64,000 nt of DNA from Nepenthes gracilis (GCA_033239525.1 BSYO01000014.1:5436536-5500535), one strand, 5' to 3'; counted from the first letter of the stretch, positions 33,837 through 45,139 are shown. Numbers and translations: made by a program. The notes: generated from the letters alone by a model not told the origin.

Positions 33837-35718
33837 TTGTGGATAGTTGTGTGCATTTACTAGCTTATATGCAGGTTTTACACAGGTTTATATTTCTGTT
33901 TAGCCCAATTTTAGGGGAAACTTTGTCCAATTTTTCCTAGAACTTTAGGCGAGTCTTGGGCTTCTATTACTGTTTTGAATGACGGAATTAACTAAGGACA
34001 AAAAAAATCCGTTCCGTCACAATCTAAGGCCATGAGGGCTTATTCTTACACCCAGCCGAGGGGTCATCTACATATCATGCCTATAGACGGGCCGATAACG
34101 ATACGCCCCATATCCCTCGGGGTACCAGGGCAATCCTCGTTCTTCCACAGTAGTATCCTAAGGAGTGCCACAGACATCGCTCGCTCCCATAAGCAGTAAG
34201 GATACGTAGCGAAAGTAATCCTTAGGTTTCCACCACGATGGAAGTGCCAAGCCAGAGAATACTACCCAATGAATATGAGTCCATGGTCCACAATATTTTC
34301 ATGGTCTCTTATTCATTTGTGGAAAGATCCATAACATTTTCATTCACATGTCTCCATCCGAGAGAACGATTCAATCACATTTCACATTGTGGTCTTTCCT
34401 CTAATTACATATCTAATTATTCTCTTCCTTTTGAACTCAAGCCTTTTTACAAATCAATTAGGGTGCATAGATATCATAATACATAGGGAGGATTACAATT
34501 CCTTACCACATTTGCCAACTATCATTTTAGGGGCCTCTGAAACACATTTCTTTCACAACGGAGCTCAAACACATTTTTCTAGGGCTTACAATTACACGAG
34601 TATAATTAGTCATAGCCCATATAACAATTTATTTTGACAAAAACATGCAAAAAACTTAATTCGGCCTGGGTGAACAATAACGGTACCAATTTTAGAGCTT
34701 TCGGACGCTAAAAATAGGCCGAAAATTGTACGATCGGGCACCCAGTCAGTATATATACATAATGAGATGTGCTAATTCATAAATTGCTGCCAATTTAACA
34801 ATTAAACCAAAGAAAATGGGGAATCCCGAATTTAGGACTTGGTTAGGGTTTGGCAGAGCCAAACCGAGAAAATCGGAGGGGGATCTGAACAATAAACCAC
34901 ATAAAACATGAGTACAACTTCTGGGAAACATATTTTCATAATATGGGTGGGTATTGGAACAATAATATCTGATGGAGAACGTATAACAAACAAAAATGAG
35001 AAAAAGGAGGGTGGAAATACACTTGCCTAAACTTGATCTATAACCTCTCAGACAGATTCAAACTTCATGGCCTCGATCTCCTCCTTTCTCTCCCTAGGTC
35101 GCCGCTCTCTCTCTCTTTCTCAGAAAAAGCTGAAAAATGCCCAAAACGAAACCCTCACGTGACTTTATACCTCCACTGGCGCTTGAGCACCAATCAAGTA
35201 GTGGCATTCTACCACTGCCGCACCTCAAGTGTGGGGTTCCGGGTATTTGAAATATTATTATCTAATGATATTTAGGAGGAAGTCGGATTGAGATAATTGA
35301 ATTAGGCTTATATCCGACTAGGAAAATTCATTTGCTGGAAAATAGTTCAATTCAATAAGGCGGGCTTGCCGGGCGCCAAGGACCTGTGGGTCAGCGCCGG
35401 GGCGAGCGCTGGGGAGGCAGATTGGGAGAGCCCGACCGGCGCTCGAGTGATAGTCTATCATTTTAAAGCACCATGTGCACTCTTCCTTCCCCATTTTTCT
35501 CTCTAGCATTGTTCCAGAGAGAGAGCACACAGGGTAGAGAGAGAAGCAGCCATCCATGCTTACCGAGTCCGAATCTGAGTTCGTGCTAGTTGAAAAAGTT
35601 GTAGATCAGCTCGAGACAAGTGCACCTACAACCTTTTTTTTCATTCATTCGCACTTTTGTGTCGTTTTTCTTCTGGTATTTTTTATTTTGCTGCCCGGAT
35701 AAGCTTGTATTTTTTACA

Positions 35719-36016
35719 ACCCATGTCCAAAGCTTGAACATTCTTTGATTTCATGATTATTTGATGAGTTTTGCACTATTTTCAAACCCCAAAACCCTAA
35801 CTCACGCCTGGATGTATTTTGCCTCAAATTTTGGGTACTATGCATAAATTAACATTAGATTCGTATTACCCATGTCCCAAGCTTGAGCATACTTGGGTTT
35901 CACATTCGTTGGGTGAGTTTTGCACTGTTTTTTGGACCTTGAAACCTTAACCCATGCCCGAATAGATTTTCCCAATTAATTTGGGTATTATGCATAAATT
36001 AATACTAGATAACCGA
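35719..36016 (+). repeat. 149-bp tandem duplication in the 5' LTR
   Basis: Two diverged copies, each beginning ACCCATGTCC and containing GGTGAGTTTTGCACT-type and TATGCATAAATTAA blocks. A degenerate third start (ACCCATAATATGAACATG) follows at about 36018. Confidence 0.75.
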
Positions 36017-37293
36017 GACCCATAATATGAACATGAAATCCCATCAATTTGGTGGCAAAAATCCCGCGTTTTGCGCAGTTTATGGAAGCGACTACCCTAA
36101 CCAGAACGCCAAACTCTTGATTGAATTTTTGTCAATTTATGCATGAAATTAGACTTATAAATGTGAACCCCCAAACTATGGATGTGATTGAATTGCATTT
36201 AAACTCATAAATTATGATCATGTAAAAATTTGCATGTCTCGGAGTTATGTTACAAACCCCTATGAAGAAAATTTGCACTGTGCCCTCTAAGACCATGAGA
36301 GGCCCCATATGGAAGGAAATCACCGCCTCTTGAGTCCCAATTAAAATATGCATGGAATCTTGAATATGTGAGGACCCACACTTATGAAAATATGGAAATT
36401 TGTATTAGAATAAAGAATACGGCTATGGAGATAAGAAAGGAAATTCGATGATAGAGGGAATTCTGTAATCGAGAGAAGGACTTTTGGACTAATGAAATTT
36501 TGGAACATTCTCCAGTAGAATGGGAACGAACGATTCCATAGTCAAGAACAAAATTTCCTAATGAACTAGAACTTAGACCAAGAGTTATGGTTGACAAACT
36601 TAGACATGCCAAAATATTACAGTGAAAACTCAAGGATTACTCTGGCCTTATATCCTGGCAATGTTTTATCATGGGTGATATTCTTGGCATGCATTAGTAT
36701 GTTATAGTGAGATGTCGTGGTCTATTTTGGAACCGCTAGGCAACATATTGGCCCCGTCTACAGGGATTTGTATGTTGACGGCCCGCCTCTAGGCCTAAAA
36801 TGGGAGAAGATTAGACTTTTAATTGTGTGGGTGCACACAATTCGGGCCACGACCAACCACTCCTTTGTTAGTGAGGCCTATTGATCTTGGCCCCCAAACT
36901 AAATAAGTCCCATATAAAAGATGACTAATTAAGAAAAGAAAAAGGAGAAAAAGACTAGAAAACTCAAAAGATGATCAGTGCAAGTTCCTACATGACAAGA
37001 AGGAATAGCAGGGATAGCACCTAGCTTAGGCTGGAAGATGACATATTTTTGTACCTGATAGAACTATATTTTGTATTTTTTGGAGTGTGGCAAGTCTTTT
37101 GGAAGCATGAAGTTTGCATAAATCCTTGATGCCCCTTTTGTTAGAATGTTAGTTAGGGATTTGTTCTGTCAGTTTATATTATTGAAGATTTTAGTTATTG
37201 TTGTAGGATATTGAAGGATACTTTGAAGCTTAGCGGCATCTCCCGATTCCAACCAAAAGTTTGGAGTTCTATTAATGTTAGTGTTGATGTAGC

Positions 37294-37783
37294 TTTCCAT
37301 TTGCCCAGGTTGGACGTTCTCCGTGTTCGTTATTCTTGGCTTCCTCTGCGTCACGGCTTAGTGGTTTGTAGCTTTTATTGATTTGGTATCATGTTGTTGT
37401 GGTCCATTGGTCCAATTGCCCTGATTGGATGATCTCCGTGTTTGATATGCTGTTTTTCGGATGTCCTATACTATTGTCGTATTGCTATTGTTACTGATTT
37501 GCCAAACATACCGCTGAAAGTTGTTCTATCGTGCTGATGTGCTCTTCTGGTTAGCGGTAAGCTCGTGGCCGACTTAGTAGTTGGGTCTTTGGTCGGCGTT
37601 TGTTTACCTTCTTTGTATGTTTTCTTTGCTTTCACAGATTATTTCTTTGTATATTTGTGCTCGGGGTATATCCTAGCGGCTTTGTTCTACCTCTAAGTCG
37701 GCAAAACACTTGGAGTTAGAACTTAGTTAATGTACCTTTTGTTATTTTAATTCAACTATACTTACCAAAAAAAACAAAAAAAA
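37294..37783 (+). mobile_element. 5'-truncated LINE copy with 14-bp target duplication
   Basis: Flanked by AGTGTTGATGTAGC at 37280-37293 and 37784-37797. It ends with the family tail: CTCGGGGTATATCC stem, CTAAGTCGGCAAAACACTTGG hairpin near 37693, CTTACC, poly-A. Confidence 0.9.
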
Positions 37784-37959
37784 AGTGTTGATGTAGCCTA
37801 TTGCGGAAAAAGAAAAATGTTGTTTGGATCCTGTGTTGGTGTTATTTTGTGGAATATTGTTTGTATGTCAGGGTATTTACAGGTTTTGCACTAGTCTGAT
37901 GTCTGAGTTACAGCCGAATCTCTGCCAGATTTTTTGCTGGTAATTTAGTATGTCAAAGT

Positions 37960-37970
37960 TGGTATCAAAG
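37960..37970 (+). promoter_or_regulatory. Primer-binding site, degraded initiator tRNA-Met type
   Basis: TGGTATCAAAG, differing from TGGTATCAGAG by one base, a few bases after the 5' LTR end. Confidence 0.8.
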
Positions 37971-38118
37971 AGGTTGGTCGATTCAGGAGATGCCTTAGGA
38001 TTTGAATTGGTTGACTATTGTTTAGGGCTAGGTTGGACCTAGGTTGATTGATTAAACCTGAAGAATAGCTTGAACTCCCTATTTAAGTAGCTTGTTAAGT
38101 TTTGTGCGGAAGTCTAAC

Positions 38119-38870
38119 CATGTCGATACTATGTAATGACAGGGGATTCAAGATGTCTTGTCAGAAGAAGTTCCCAAGCTGGTCTTTGCCAAAGTCAGGA
38201 GCGTGAATATCTAGACATTATGGGAAGAATGGCAGACGTCATGGAAATGATGGCCCAGAGTCATCGTCAACTGATGCCGGCCCAAGATCTGGCTCCAGCC
38301 CCTACCCTGGCTCTAACAAATCCGAAGACTACGACGTACGATAGATTCAACAGTGAGAAGGCGCTAGAGCTCTTTGGGGATCTAGACCTAGTCAAAGCTA
38401 AGGCATGGATCCACAAAATAGAGAAGATCTTCTTAGTTATACGCTGCCCAGAAGAAGATAAGGTGGTGTTTGTAGCATACAAATTGGAGGGCGAGGATGA
38501 CCGTTGGTGGGCGATACAAAAAGGAATCTTGGGAGTCCCTGTGGATCAAATCACATGGAAAATGTTTAAGGAAGTATTCTTTGAGCAGTGTTTTCCAACT
38601 AACCTATGGGAACAGAAGGAAGATGAATTTGCATGGATTTGGCAAGGGAATCGGACCATGGAAGAATATGCACCAAGTTCATGGAGTTATCCTGATATGC
38701 CTCGCATGTAGCAGATGATCCAATCAGGAAGTTCGGGAAGTTTAAGTCTAGGGTGAGGGGTGATATCAGGAGGCAGCTGGTTACACATAAGCTGCGTGAT
38801 TATGGAGAGGTCTTGGACCGGGCCCTCATTTTTGAAAGAGAGCTAGAGCAGTAGAAGTTTTTTATAAAGA
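38119..38870 (+). pseudogene. Gypsy gag (capsid), frameshifted
   Basis: The main open part is 38136-38711. It contains the retrotransposon gag core: FLGDLDLVKAKAW-like segment (here LELFGDLDLVKAKAW), KVVFVAYKLEGEDDRWW, TWKMFKEVFFEQCFP. After a frameshift near 38700 the expected continuation appears (DPIRKFGKFKSRVRG, then ALIFERELEQ and a stop at about 38851). The protein would form the virus-like particle around the element RNA. The start is uncertain; ATG codons exist at 38119 and 38136. Confidence 0.8.
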
Positions 38871-38908
38871 AGTTTGGGACTCGAGGAAGCCGGACCATTT
38901 GACAAGAT

Positions 38909-39560
38909 TTGGGATTTGGTGGGCCTCCGAGGGGAAAGAAGCCTGAGGATCAGAGAAAGAGGAAGGTAGAGTCTCCAGCCACAGCCACACCAAATCTGCC
39001 AATAGCTGATGATGTTTGTAATTATTGTGGGAAAAATCACCAAGGAAAGCCATGCTTCAAGCTGATGGGAGCATGTTTCAATTGCGGCAAGACCGATCAC
39101 ATGGTTAAAGATTGTCCTCTTCTGATGAGGGCAACAGAGAAGGAGCCACTTGTACTTGGGAATGTCTTTGCGGTTACAGCTCGGGATGCATTAGCATCCC
39201 CGAATGTGATAGAAGGTACCATTACCATTTTTAGTACTCTTGCACATGTTTTTCTGGATTTGGGCTCAACCCATTCTTTTGTGTCTCCAAGTTTTTCTTG
39301 TACCCTGTTGTCTCCTCCGAGGATCTTGGAACACACTTTGGTTGTTTCCACACCTTTGGGACTGCCAATAGTTATGGAGACACAAAACTTTGTGTCTCCA
39401 AGTTTTGCTTGTACCATTGTCTCCTCCAAGGATCTTGGAACACACTTTGGTTGTTTTCACATGTTCGACTTCCAAAAGAGTTATGGATATTTTTTATCCA
39501 AGATGAAAAGTTTGGATTCAAGGGTTACAATTGATGGTGGATTTGATTTTTCTTGAGATG
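38909..39560 (+). pseudogene. Gypsy zinc knuckles and aspartic protease, with in-frame duplication
   Basis: Two cysteine-rich knuckles at about 39017-39115 (CNYCGKNHQGKPC, then CFNCGKTDHMVKDC, a CCHC box). The retropepsin site follows at about 39253: FLDLGSTHSFVSPS, where the catalytic D-[ST]-G is changed to DLG. A 111-bp tandem duplication (39281-39391 and from 39392) repeats the FVSPSF..LGTHFGCFH segment in frame. The frame stays open 215 codons despite this. The protease would cleave the Gag-Pol polyprotein. Confidence 0.8.
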
Positions 39561-39576
39561 CATGATTTTGATGTAA

Positions 39577-40861
39577 TTGTGGGCATGGAGGCTAGCAAGT
39601 TATCATGCCAGCGTGGATTGCTTCCATAAGCAAGTTCACTTTGCCATTCCTGGTTGTGAACTATTCTTTTTCCAAGGCGTGGTCTGGAAGGAACCACTAT
39701 GTTTTATTTCGGCTTTGAACACCCATCATTTAATAGATTCTAGATATCAAGCCTGCTTGGCCTATGCTAGCATGATCAGGAGTCATAGCATGCTAGCTAG
39801 GGATATCCTGGTGGTTAACGAGTTTGAAGATGTCTTTCCGAATGAGTTGCCCGGCTTGCCACCCAATCGAAAAATCGAGTTTGAGATTAAGATTGTACCC
39901 GGTTCGGCCATGGTTTAGAAGGCATCGTATAGGATGGCACCCACAGAACTGATAGATATGTGGTAGCAGCTGCAAGAACTTCTGGATAAGGGGTTCATCC
40001 AGCCGAGCATATCTCCTTGGGGTGCCCCGATGTTAATTGTCAAAAAGAAGGATGGATCGTTGTGGCTTTGCATTGATTATCGGGAGCTCAACAAAATCAC
40101 CATCAAGAACAAGTACCCTTTGCCAAGGATTGATGACTTATTTGATCAACTATGAGGGGCACAAGTGTTCTCGAAGATCAATCTCCTTCAGAGTATCATT
40201 AGTTGAAGATTAAGAAGGAGGATATAGCCAAGACTGCTTTCTGGACGAAGTACGGGCATCATGACTTTCTAGCCATGTCGAATGCTCCAGCCACTTTTAT
40301 GGATTTGATGAATCAGGTGTTTCGACGCTACTTAGATAAATTTATGGTCGTGTTCATCGACAACATATTGATCTTTTTGAGGACATATGATGAGCATGCC
40401 GTGCACTTGAGGATTGTGCTCCAAATGCTTCAAGAGGAGAAATTGTATGCCAAATTGAAAAAGTGTGAGTTTTGGCTAGAGAAAGTTGCCTTTCTGGGCC
40501 ATATTATATCGAATGGGGGCATACTTATGGACCTAAAGAAAATTGAGATTGTTGTTAATTAGAGCCGACCATCAACGGTAATTGAGGTCCGGAGTTTCCT
40601 TGGGATGGTGGGCTATTATCGGAGGTTCGTAGAGAATATCTTCAAGAATTTCTATGGCATTGACCCACTTGACGAGGAAGGATGTTAAGTTTGTCTGCAC
40701 TGATGATTGTGAGCAAAGTTTCTAGGAGCTGAAGGACTGATTGATATCCGCACCGATCCTGATAATTCCAGAAGGTTCGGGTGGATATGAAGTTTATTGT
40801 GATGCTAGCAAGACGGGTTTGGGCTGTGTCTTGATGCAACGTGGGAAGGTGATAGCCTATG
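39577..40861 (+). pseudogene. Gypsy reverse transcriptase and start of RNase H
   Basis: The linker EFEDVFPNELPGLPP (about 39818) leads to [40 protein letters not shown], then ATFMDLMNQVFRRYLDKF and VVFIDNILIF. The last is the YxDD box with the second Asp changed to Asn, which should abolish catalysis. KKCEFWLEKVAFLGHIIS and SFLGMVGYYRRFV follow. RNase H starts ([18 protein letters not shown]) and stops at 40861 where an LTR-like insert begins. Stops at about 39916, 39965, 40155 and 40560 and a frameshift near 40190 are visible. 39900-40200 carries coding despite lacking a long open frame. Confidence 0.85.
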
Positions 40862-41873
40862 TGTGATGAACCGGCCACATTTGCAGCTCATATGACAGCC
40901 GTCAAACCTAACCTTTATATTTATATAGTATAATACAAACCTGGTGGACATGAAAATTTTTCTTTTCTTCCATATATACCATTCGTACACAAGATCGTTT
41001 GAGGCCGAACTCCTTGAGTTGGCCATCATAGTGCTAAGTCTCACACCTGGCCAGCCAACACTCAGGTTGGTCGGCTACAAAAACATGACATGACATGAAA
41101 TGCTACAAGAAATATCGACTTCATTCATCCATATAATAATTACGGAAACATGCTAACATCCATAATTTCTTTTACAGCGAAACTGTTTTATAAATCCTTC
41201 TCAAATCATCAAAAGTAATACATCATTTCATCACTAATCAGCTTCGGCCAGCTGTGCCGTCTAGTCACTTCATACAACTCTACTCTGTATACTGTTGGGT
41301 TGATAATAAACATGATTGGGTTTGAGAATAAGAGAAAAACGGATACCGAAGCAAAAAGGAGCAAATGGGGAGAAATGGGATCGGCGCTCGAGCTAGATGG
41401 ACTCTCAAAGCTTTTGAAGACTTGGGATTCTGGATATGGATAATGTAAATGCTTGAATTATGAAGGAAACTATGTGTTATTAGTTATGATATGTTCTGTA
41501 TACTGTTGATACAGAAATTATACTTTCGCAGGTTTATAGTTGCTTTCGCTATTCTATATTCTGGATTTCTATACAAGTCCTAGATGGCATCTCTCGTATA
41601 TGTTTCTGATTTAGTAGATAGGATTATGTTAAAGCCATTGATGGATATGGCCTTGTGATCCTGTGTATGTGTGTTATAGGATGGATTATAGTATTTTTGA
41701 TTAATTGTGTGCATGTACATATTGTTTAATATAGGCTGTATATTTGGAATTTCATTCAGTTTTAGATAGGACTCCATCAAAATTTCTGTAGAATTATTGA
41801 TGTAAATTTATGATTTTTGTTCTGAACCTGTCTAACAGAGGATCCTATGGGAATTAGGACCCATTCCCTCACA
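40862..41873. mobile_element. LTR-like insert replacing part of RNase H, composite structure
   Basis: Starts TGTGATGAACCGG and ends CCCTCACA, so the ends are LTR-like. The left part (to about 41290) reads in the style of minus-oriented LTRs, whereas 41300-41873 resembles the plus-oriented LTR at 31200-31560 (CGCAGGTTTATAG, CTAGATGGCATCTC, TGTGTTATAGGATGG). Flanking five-base words differ (CTATG left, GAGTT right), and about 70 codons of RNase H expected between the flanks are missing. I infer a joined or deleted pair of LTR remnants rather than one clean insertion. Confidence 0.5.
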
Positions 41874-43345
41874 GAGTTCCTTACGGACTATGATTGTGAA
41901 ATCTATTATCAGCCTAGGAAAGCTAATGTGGTCGCTGAAGCTCTTAGTCATCGGCCCAATTTTGTAGTGAGTTTGCAGATTAAGCAGATAGAGATGTTGG
42001 ACTACTTGAAGTTCTGTAATATCTAGCGATATGTCAGGGGAAATCGGATGATGTTGTCTTTCCTATAAGTACAACATGAGATCCTCTAGAAATTAAAGAA
42101 TGTCAAGTGAATGATCCATTCTTGATGGATATTGTTAGGGATCTTAATCAAGACTCTCGGACTGATTTTAATGTTCATATTGATGGAGTCTTGCATTTCC
42201 GAGATCGTTTATGTGTGCCTGATGATAAGGGGCTGAAGGAAGAGATCATGATAGAGGCTCATCGAACTAGGTATACTATTCATCCTGGAATTAATAAGAT
42301 GTACCAGGACCTAAAGAAGATGTTCTGGTGGATGAATATGCAAAGAGAAGTTGTTGCTTTTGTTAGTAGATGTCTTAATTGTAAACAGTTGAAGGTTTAA
42401 AGGAGAAAGCCCTTAGGTTTATTGCAACTTTTACCCATCCTGAGCTAAAAATGGGAGGATATTTCTATGAACTTTGTTATGGGCTAGCCTAGGACCCCGA
42501 AGAATCAACATGCGATTTGGGTCATTGTGGATCGGCTTACGAAATCAGCTCATTCTTAGCCATTCGGATGACGTACTCTTGTGATCACTTGGCGCAGTTG
42601 TAAATTAACGAGATTGTTAGATTGCATAGAGTGCCAGCATCTATTGTATCTAATCATGATCCATATTTCTTCTCTAAATTTTTAGGGAGTTTGCATTGAA
42701 AATTAGGGACAAACTTAAAGTTTAGTACGGTGTATCATCCTTAGATAAATAGCCAGTCTGAGTAGACCATCCAGATTTTAGAAGATATGCTCAAAGCTTC
42801 GGTGATAGAGTTGAAGGAAAATTGGGATGATCACCTAACGTTAGCTGAATTTACATACAATAATAGTTTTCAGGTAAGTATTGGTATAGCTCTATTCAAA
42901 ATATTGTATTGTAGGAAGTGCCAATCTCCTATCCATTGGGAGGACACAGGAGATAAATGACTTTTGGGGCCTAATGTGATTGAGGAGATATCGGAAAAGA
43001 TTACGATGATTTTTGAAAAGTTGGAGATAGCTCAAAGTCGACAGAAGAGTTATGCTGACTCGAGGAGATCCGAGTTCAGATTTGAGGTTGGCGATTTTGT
43101 TTTCCTTAAAGTATTGCTGTGGAAGGGGACCTCCAGATTTGGTATTAAAGGAAAATTGAATCCGCAATTTATTAGATCCTTCAAGATTTTGGAGAAGATC
43201 GGAGAGGTGGCCTATTGATTAGCGCTGCCACCGAATTTGGCCGATGTGCCAAATATTTTTCACATCTCGATATTGAGGAAGTATGTTCACGATCCAACGC
43301 ACATCATCAATTATGGTTCCTTAGGTATCAATGAAGAATTATCTT
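41874..43345 (+). pseudogene. Gypsy RNase H end and integrase, many stops
   Basis: Resumes with FLTDYDCEIYYQPRKANVV (end of RNase H). The integrase zinc finger lies in 42107-42400 with the HHCC pattern (AHRTRYTIHPG..CLNCKQ). The catalytic core at 42430-42860 is recognisable (VIVDRLTKSAH, QSE, TIQILEDMLKA) but full of stops. The C-terminal part is open at 42964-43218 (SEFRFEVGDFVFLKV, then FKILEKIGEVAY). The enzyme would insert element cDNA into host DNA; this copy cannot be functional. Confidence 0.8.
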
Positions 43346-43545
43346 ATTCGGCGGAGCCAGTACAGATTATGGATTGAAGAGACTAGATTTTGCGCTCGAA
43401 GTCCATCCCTCTTATGCAAATTTTGTTGAGGAACCATTCTCATGAGGAAGCGACATGGGAAAGGGAGGATGAGGTTCGGGAGAATTATCCCCATTTAGTT
43501 CGAGGTACGTGTGTTTGTTTAATTTCTAGGATTCGTTAATTTCGA
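43346..43545 (+). pseudogene. Integrase chromodomain, Tekay type
   Basis: Encodes a segment around EPVQIMD, then RSKSIPLMQILLRNHS and EEATWEREDEVRENYPHL, the chromodomain fold found at the integrase C-terminus of plant chromoviruses, closest to Tekay/Del by eye. Chromodomains of this kind direct insertion towards heterochromatin marks. Two in-frame stops are present. Confidence 0.75.
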
Positions 43546-43559
43546 GGATGAAATTTTCT

Positions 43560-43573
43560 AAATGGGGGAGATT
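43560..43573 (+). promoter_or_regulatory. Polypurine tract of the plus-strand gypsy element
   Basis: AAATGGGGGAGATT directly before the 3' LTR start TGTAAGG at 43574. The same layout as at 2673-2690 and 53954-53970 on the other strand. Confidence 0.85.
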
Positions 43574-44964
43574 TGTAAGGTTTCAATTTTCAAAATATTA
43601 TAATTAGGAGTAATTAAGATAATATAATCAAGATTAGGCTTAATATAAATGAAAAACTAAGTTTTAGAAGAGGAATAGGGTATCAATGGGGGGATTCCTG
43701 TTGGGCACCTGAGGCGGCACCAGGGCACCCATTCCAAGGCAGTGAAACCAGTTGGCCACTCGAGCATCGGCAGGAGGTGCCAAAACTAGTGTAGGTGAGC
43801 CTAAAGCACACTGGCAGCACGCTTAAATGCCTGTTCCAATGTTGTTGTGTCTGCTGCTCGCTCAATCGGCGCTCAAGCGCCAATCTATGTATTCAAGCAC
43901 ACGAGGGTTTCTCTTTCCATCATTTTAGACAAGTCTGAGAGAGGAGAGAAAGAACGCGAAGAAGTGGGAGAAAAGGAGGAGATCAAAGCACCGAGTCTGA
44001 TTTCGGCTTAGAGCTTGTTAAGGAAGTTGTAGATCGGGTCAAAGCAAGTGAACCCATATGCTTTTCTTTCTCTGGTCACACTTTTTATTCCATTCCTCTT
44101 CGGTATTTTTATTTCGATACCCATCTAAGTTTATATTTTTAGAAAACCCATGTTTGGAACATGCATATATGTTAATTTTATGTCTAATTTCTCAGTTTTG
44201 TGTGGTATTATGCTCTAACGAAACCCAAACCACATGCCCATCCTTTTTATCTGTTTATTTTGAGGTTTTTCCATTATTTGGCTTTAAAAAATTGGAACCC
44301 TAGTTTGTGGACATGACTATTTAATGTTTATTTACATGTATTTTCTACATGATATTTTGTATATTTTGAAAAATATGTGGGTACCTTTTGTAAAGAAATT
44401 TGTAATCCGGAAGCTCTAAAGTTATGTTTGGCGGCATGCATGAGCGCCCGTTGTAGTGCTGCCGCACTTGATACTCACTGACTAGAGCTCGAGCACTAGT
44501 CTATGTATTTAAGCTTGGTAGGGTTTCTCTTTCCGTCATTTTCGGCAAATCTGAGAGAGAGGAGAGAGAGAGAATGTGAAGGAGAAGAGAGAGGAGGAGA
44601 TCGAAGCACCAAGTTTGATTTTGGCTTTAAGCTAGTTAAGGAAGTTGTAGATTGGATCGAGGTAAGTGCACCCATATGCTTTTCTTTTTCTTGTTACACT
44701 TTTTGTTCCATTTCTCTCGGGTATTTTTATTCTGATACCTGTCTAAACTCATATTTTTGTAAAACTTATATTTGGAGTATGCATATATGTTAATTTTATA
44801 TCCGATTTCTAAGTTTTGTGCAGTATAATGCTCTAATGAAACCCTAACCCCATGCCCCTCCTTTTTATTCATTTATTTTGAGATTTTTGCATAATTTGGC
44901 TTTAGAAAATTGGAACCCTAGTTTGTGGACATGACTATTTGATGTTCATTTACATGTATTTTGT
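43574..44964 (+). repeat. 3' LTR of the plus-strand gypsy, first part
   Basis: Starts TGTAAGGTTTCAATTTTC. Matches the 5' LTR in patches (GGCGCTCAAGCGCC, GA-rich tract, GTAGATCGGG). After the LINE at 44965-48233 only about 28 further bases (48234-48261) are visible before another LTR begins. Confidence 0.75.
43860..44964 (+). repeat. 618-bp tandem duplication in the 3' LTR
   Basis: Blocks recur about 617 bases apart: GGGTTTCTCTTTCC (43905/44521), GTAGATYGG..AAGTG (about 44030/44648), CCCTAGTTTGTGGACATGAC (44298/44916). The second copy carries a perfect GAGGTAAGTG where the first has AAAGCAAGTG. The 5' LTR lacks this duplication. Confidence 0.85.
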
Positions 44965-45139
44965 TTTTTTTTTATTTTTTTGGTAAGTAAGTAAAGTGCA
45001 TTCAATTCAAAAAAAATTACAAAAACTTTGAGCTAACTCCAAGTGTTTTTTTCGACTTGAAATTAGAGCAAAGACCATGGGGAGTACCCCAAAACTCATG
45101 ATAAGTCCTGATCTGAGTTCAAGACCCACAACATGAAAA

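Larger units (their letters stand above)
29528..34021 (+). mobile_element. Solo LTR in plus orientation with ATCTA target duplication
   Basis: Starts TGTGAGATCCCG and ends CCGTTCCGTCACA. ATCTA flanks it exactly (29523-29527 and 34022-34026), and the interrupted host LTR reads on smoothly (ACTCCACATG-ATCTA-AGGCCATGAG, as at 10631-10648). Its ends are the reverse complement of the LTR ends at 51624-53953, so it is the same family inserted the other way round. There is no internal domain or second LTR. About half its length is a LINE (31568-33836). A conserved GTAGATCGAGCTC motif is at about 29967. Confidence 0.9.
28391..35229 (-). repeat. LTR of gypsy family, twice interrupted, right end missing
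   Basis: Begins TGTGACGGAACAAAA at 28391, like the LTR at 51624. It continues through 28859-29527 and 34022-35229, interrupted by a LINE (28465-28858) and a solo LTR (29528-34021). The leader-like motif TACACTTGCCTAAACTTGATC is at about 35018. It stops at 35229 where the plus-strand gypsy starts; by comparison with 53770-53953 the missing end would be about 200 bases. It lies inside the LTR that starts at 26779. Confidence 0.7.
35230..37955 (+). repeat. 5' LTR of the plus-strand gypsy element
   Basis: Starts TGTGGGGTTCCGGG and ends ATGTCA just before the primer-binding site. It aligns in patches with the 3' LTR: GGCGCTCGAG near 35430, (CT/GA)n near 35515, GTAGATCAGCTCGAGACAAG near 35602, CTTCTGGTATTTTT near 35670. 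It contains a 149-bp tandem duplication (about 35719-36016) and a short LINE (37294-37783). Confidence 0.75.

Noticed and set aside
36368..36420. A separate LTR start (TGTGAGGACCC)
   Set aside because: Sequence on both sides fits the 5' LTR begun at 35230, and no matching end or target duplication was found.
40862..41873. DNA transposon with TGTGA terminal inverted repeats
   Set aside because: The ends fit LTR ends used by the local gypsy families and the inner sequence matches an LTR at 31200-31560. No transposase is present.
39900..43545. Integrated plant pararetrovirus (caulimovirus-like) instead of a retrotransposon
   Set aside because: LTRs, PBS, PPT, an integrase with HHCC and DDE parts, and a chromodomain are present. 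No movement-protein region is seen. This is a Ty3/gypsy element.
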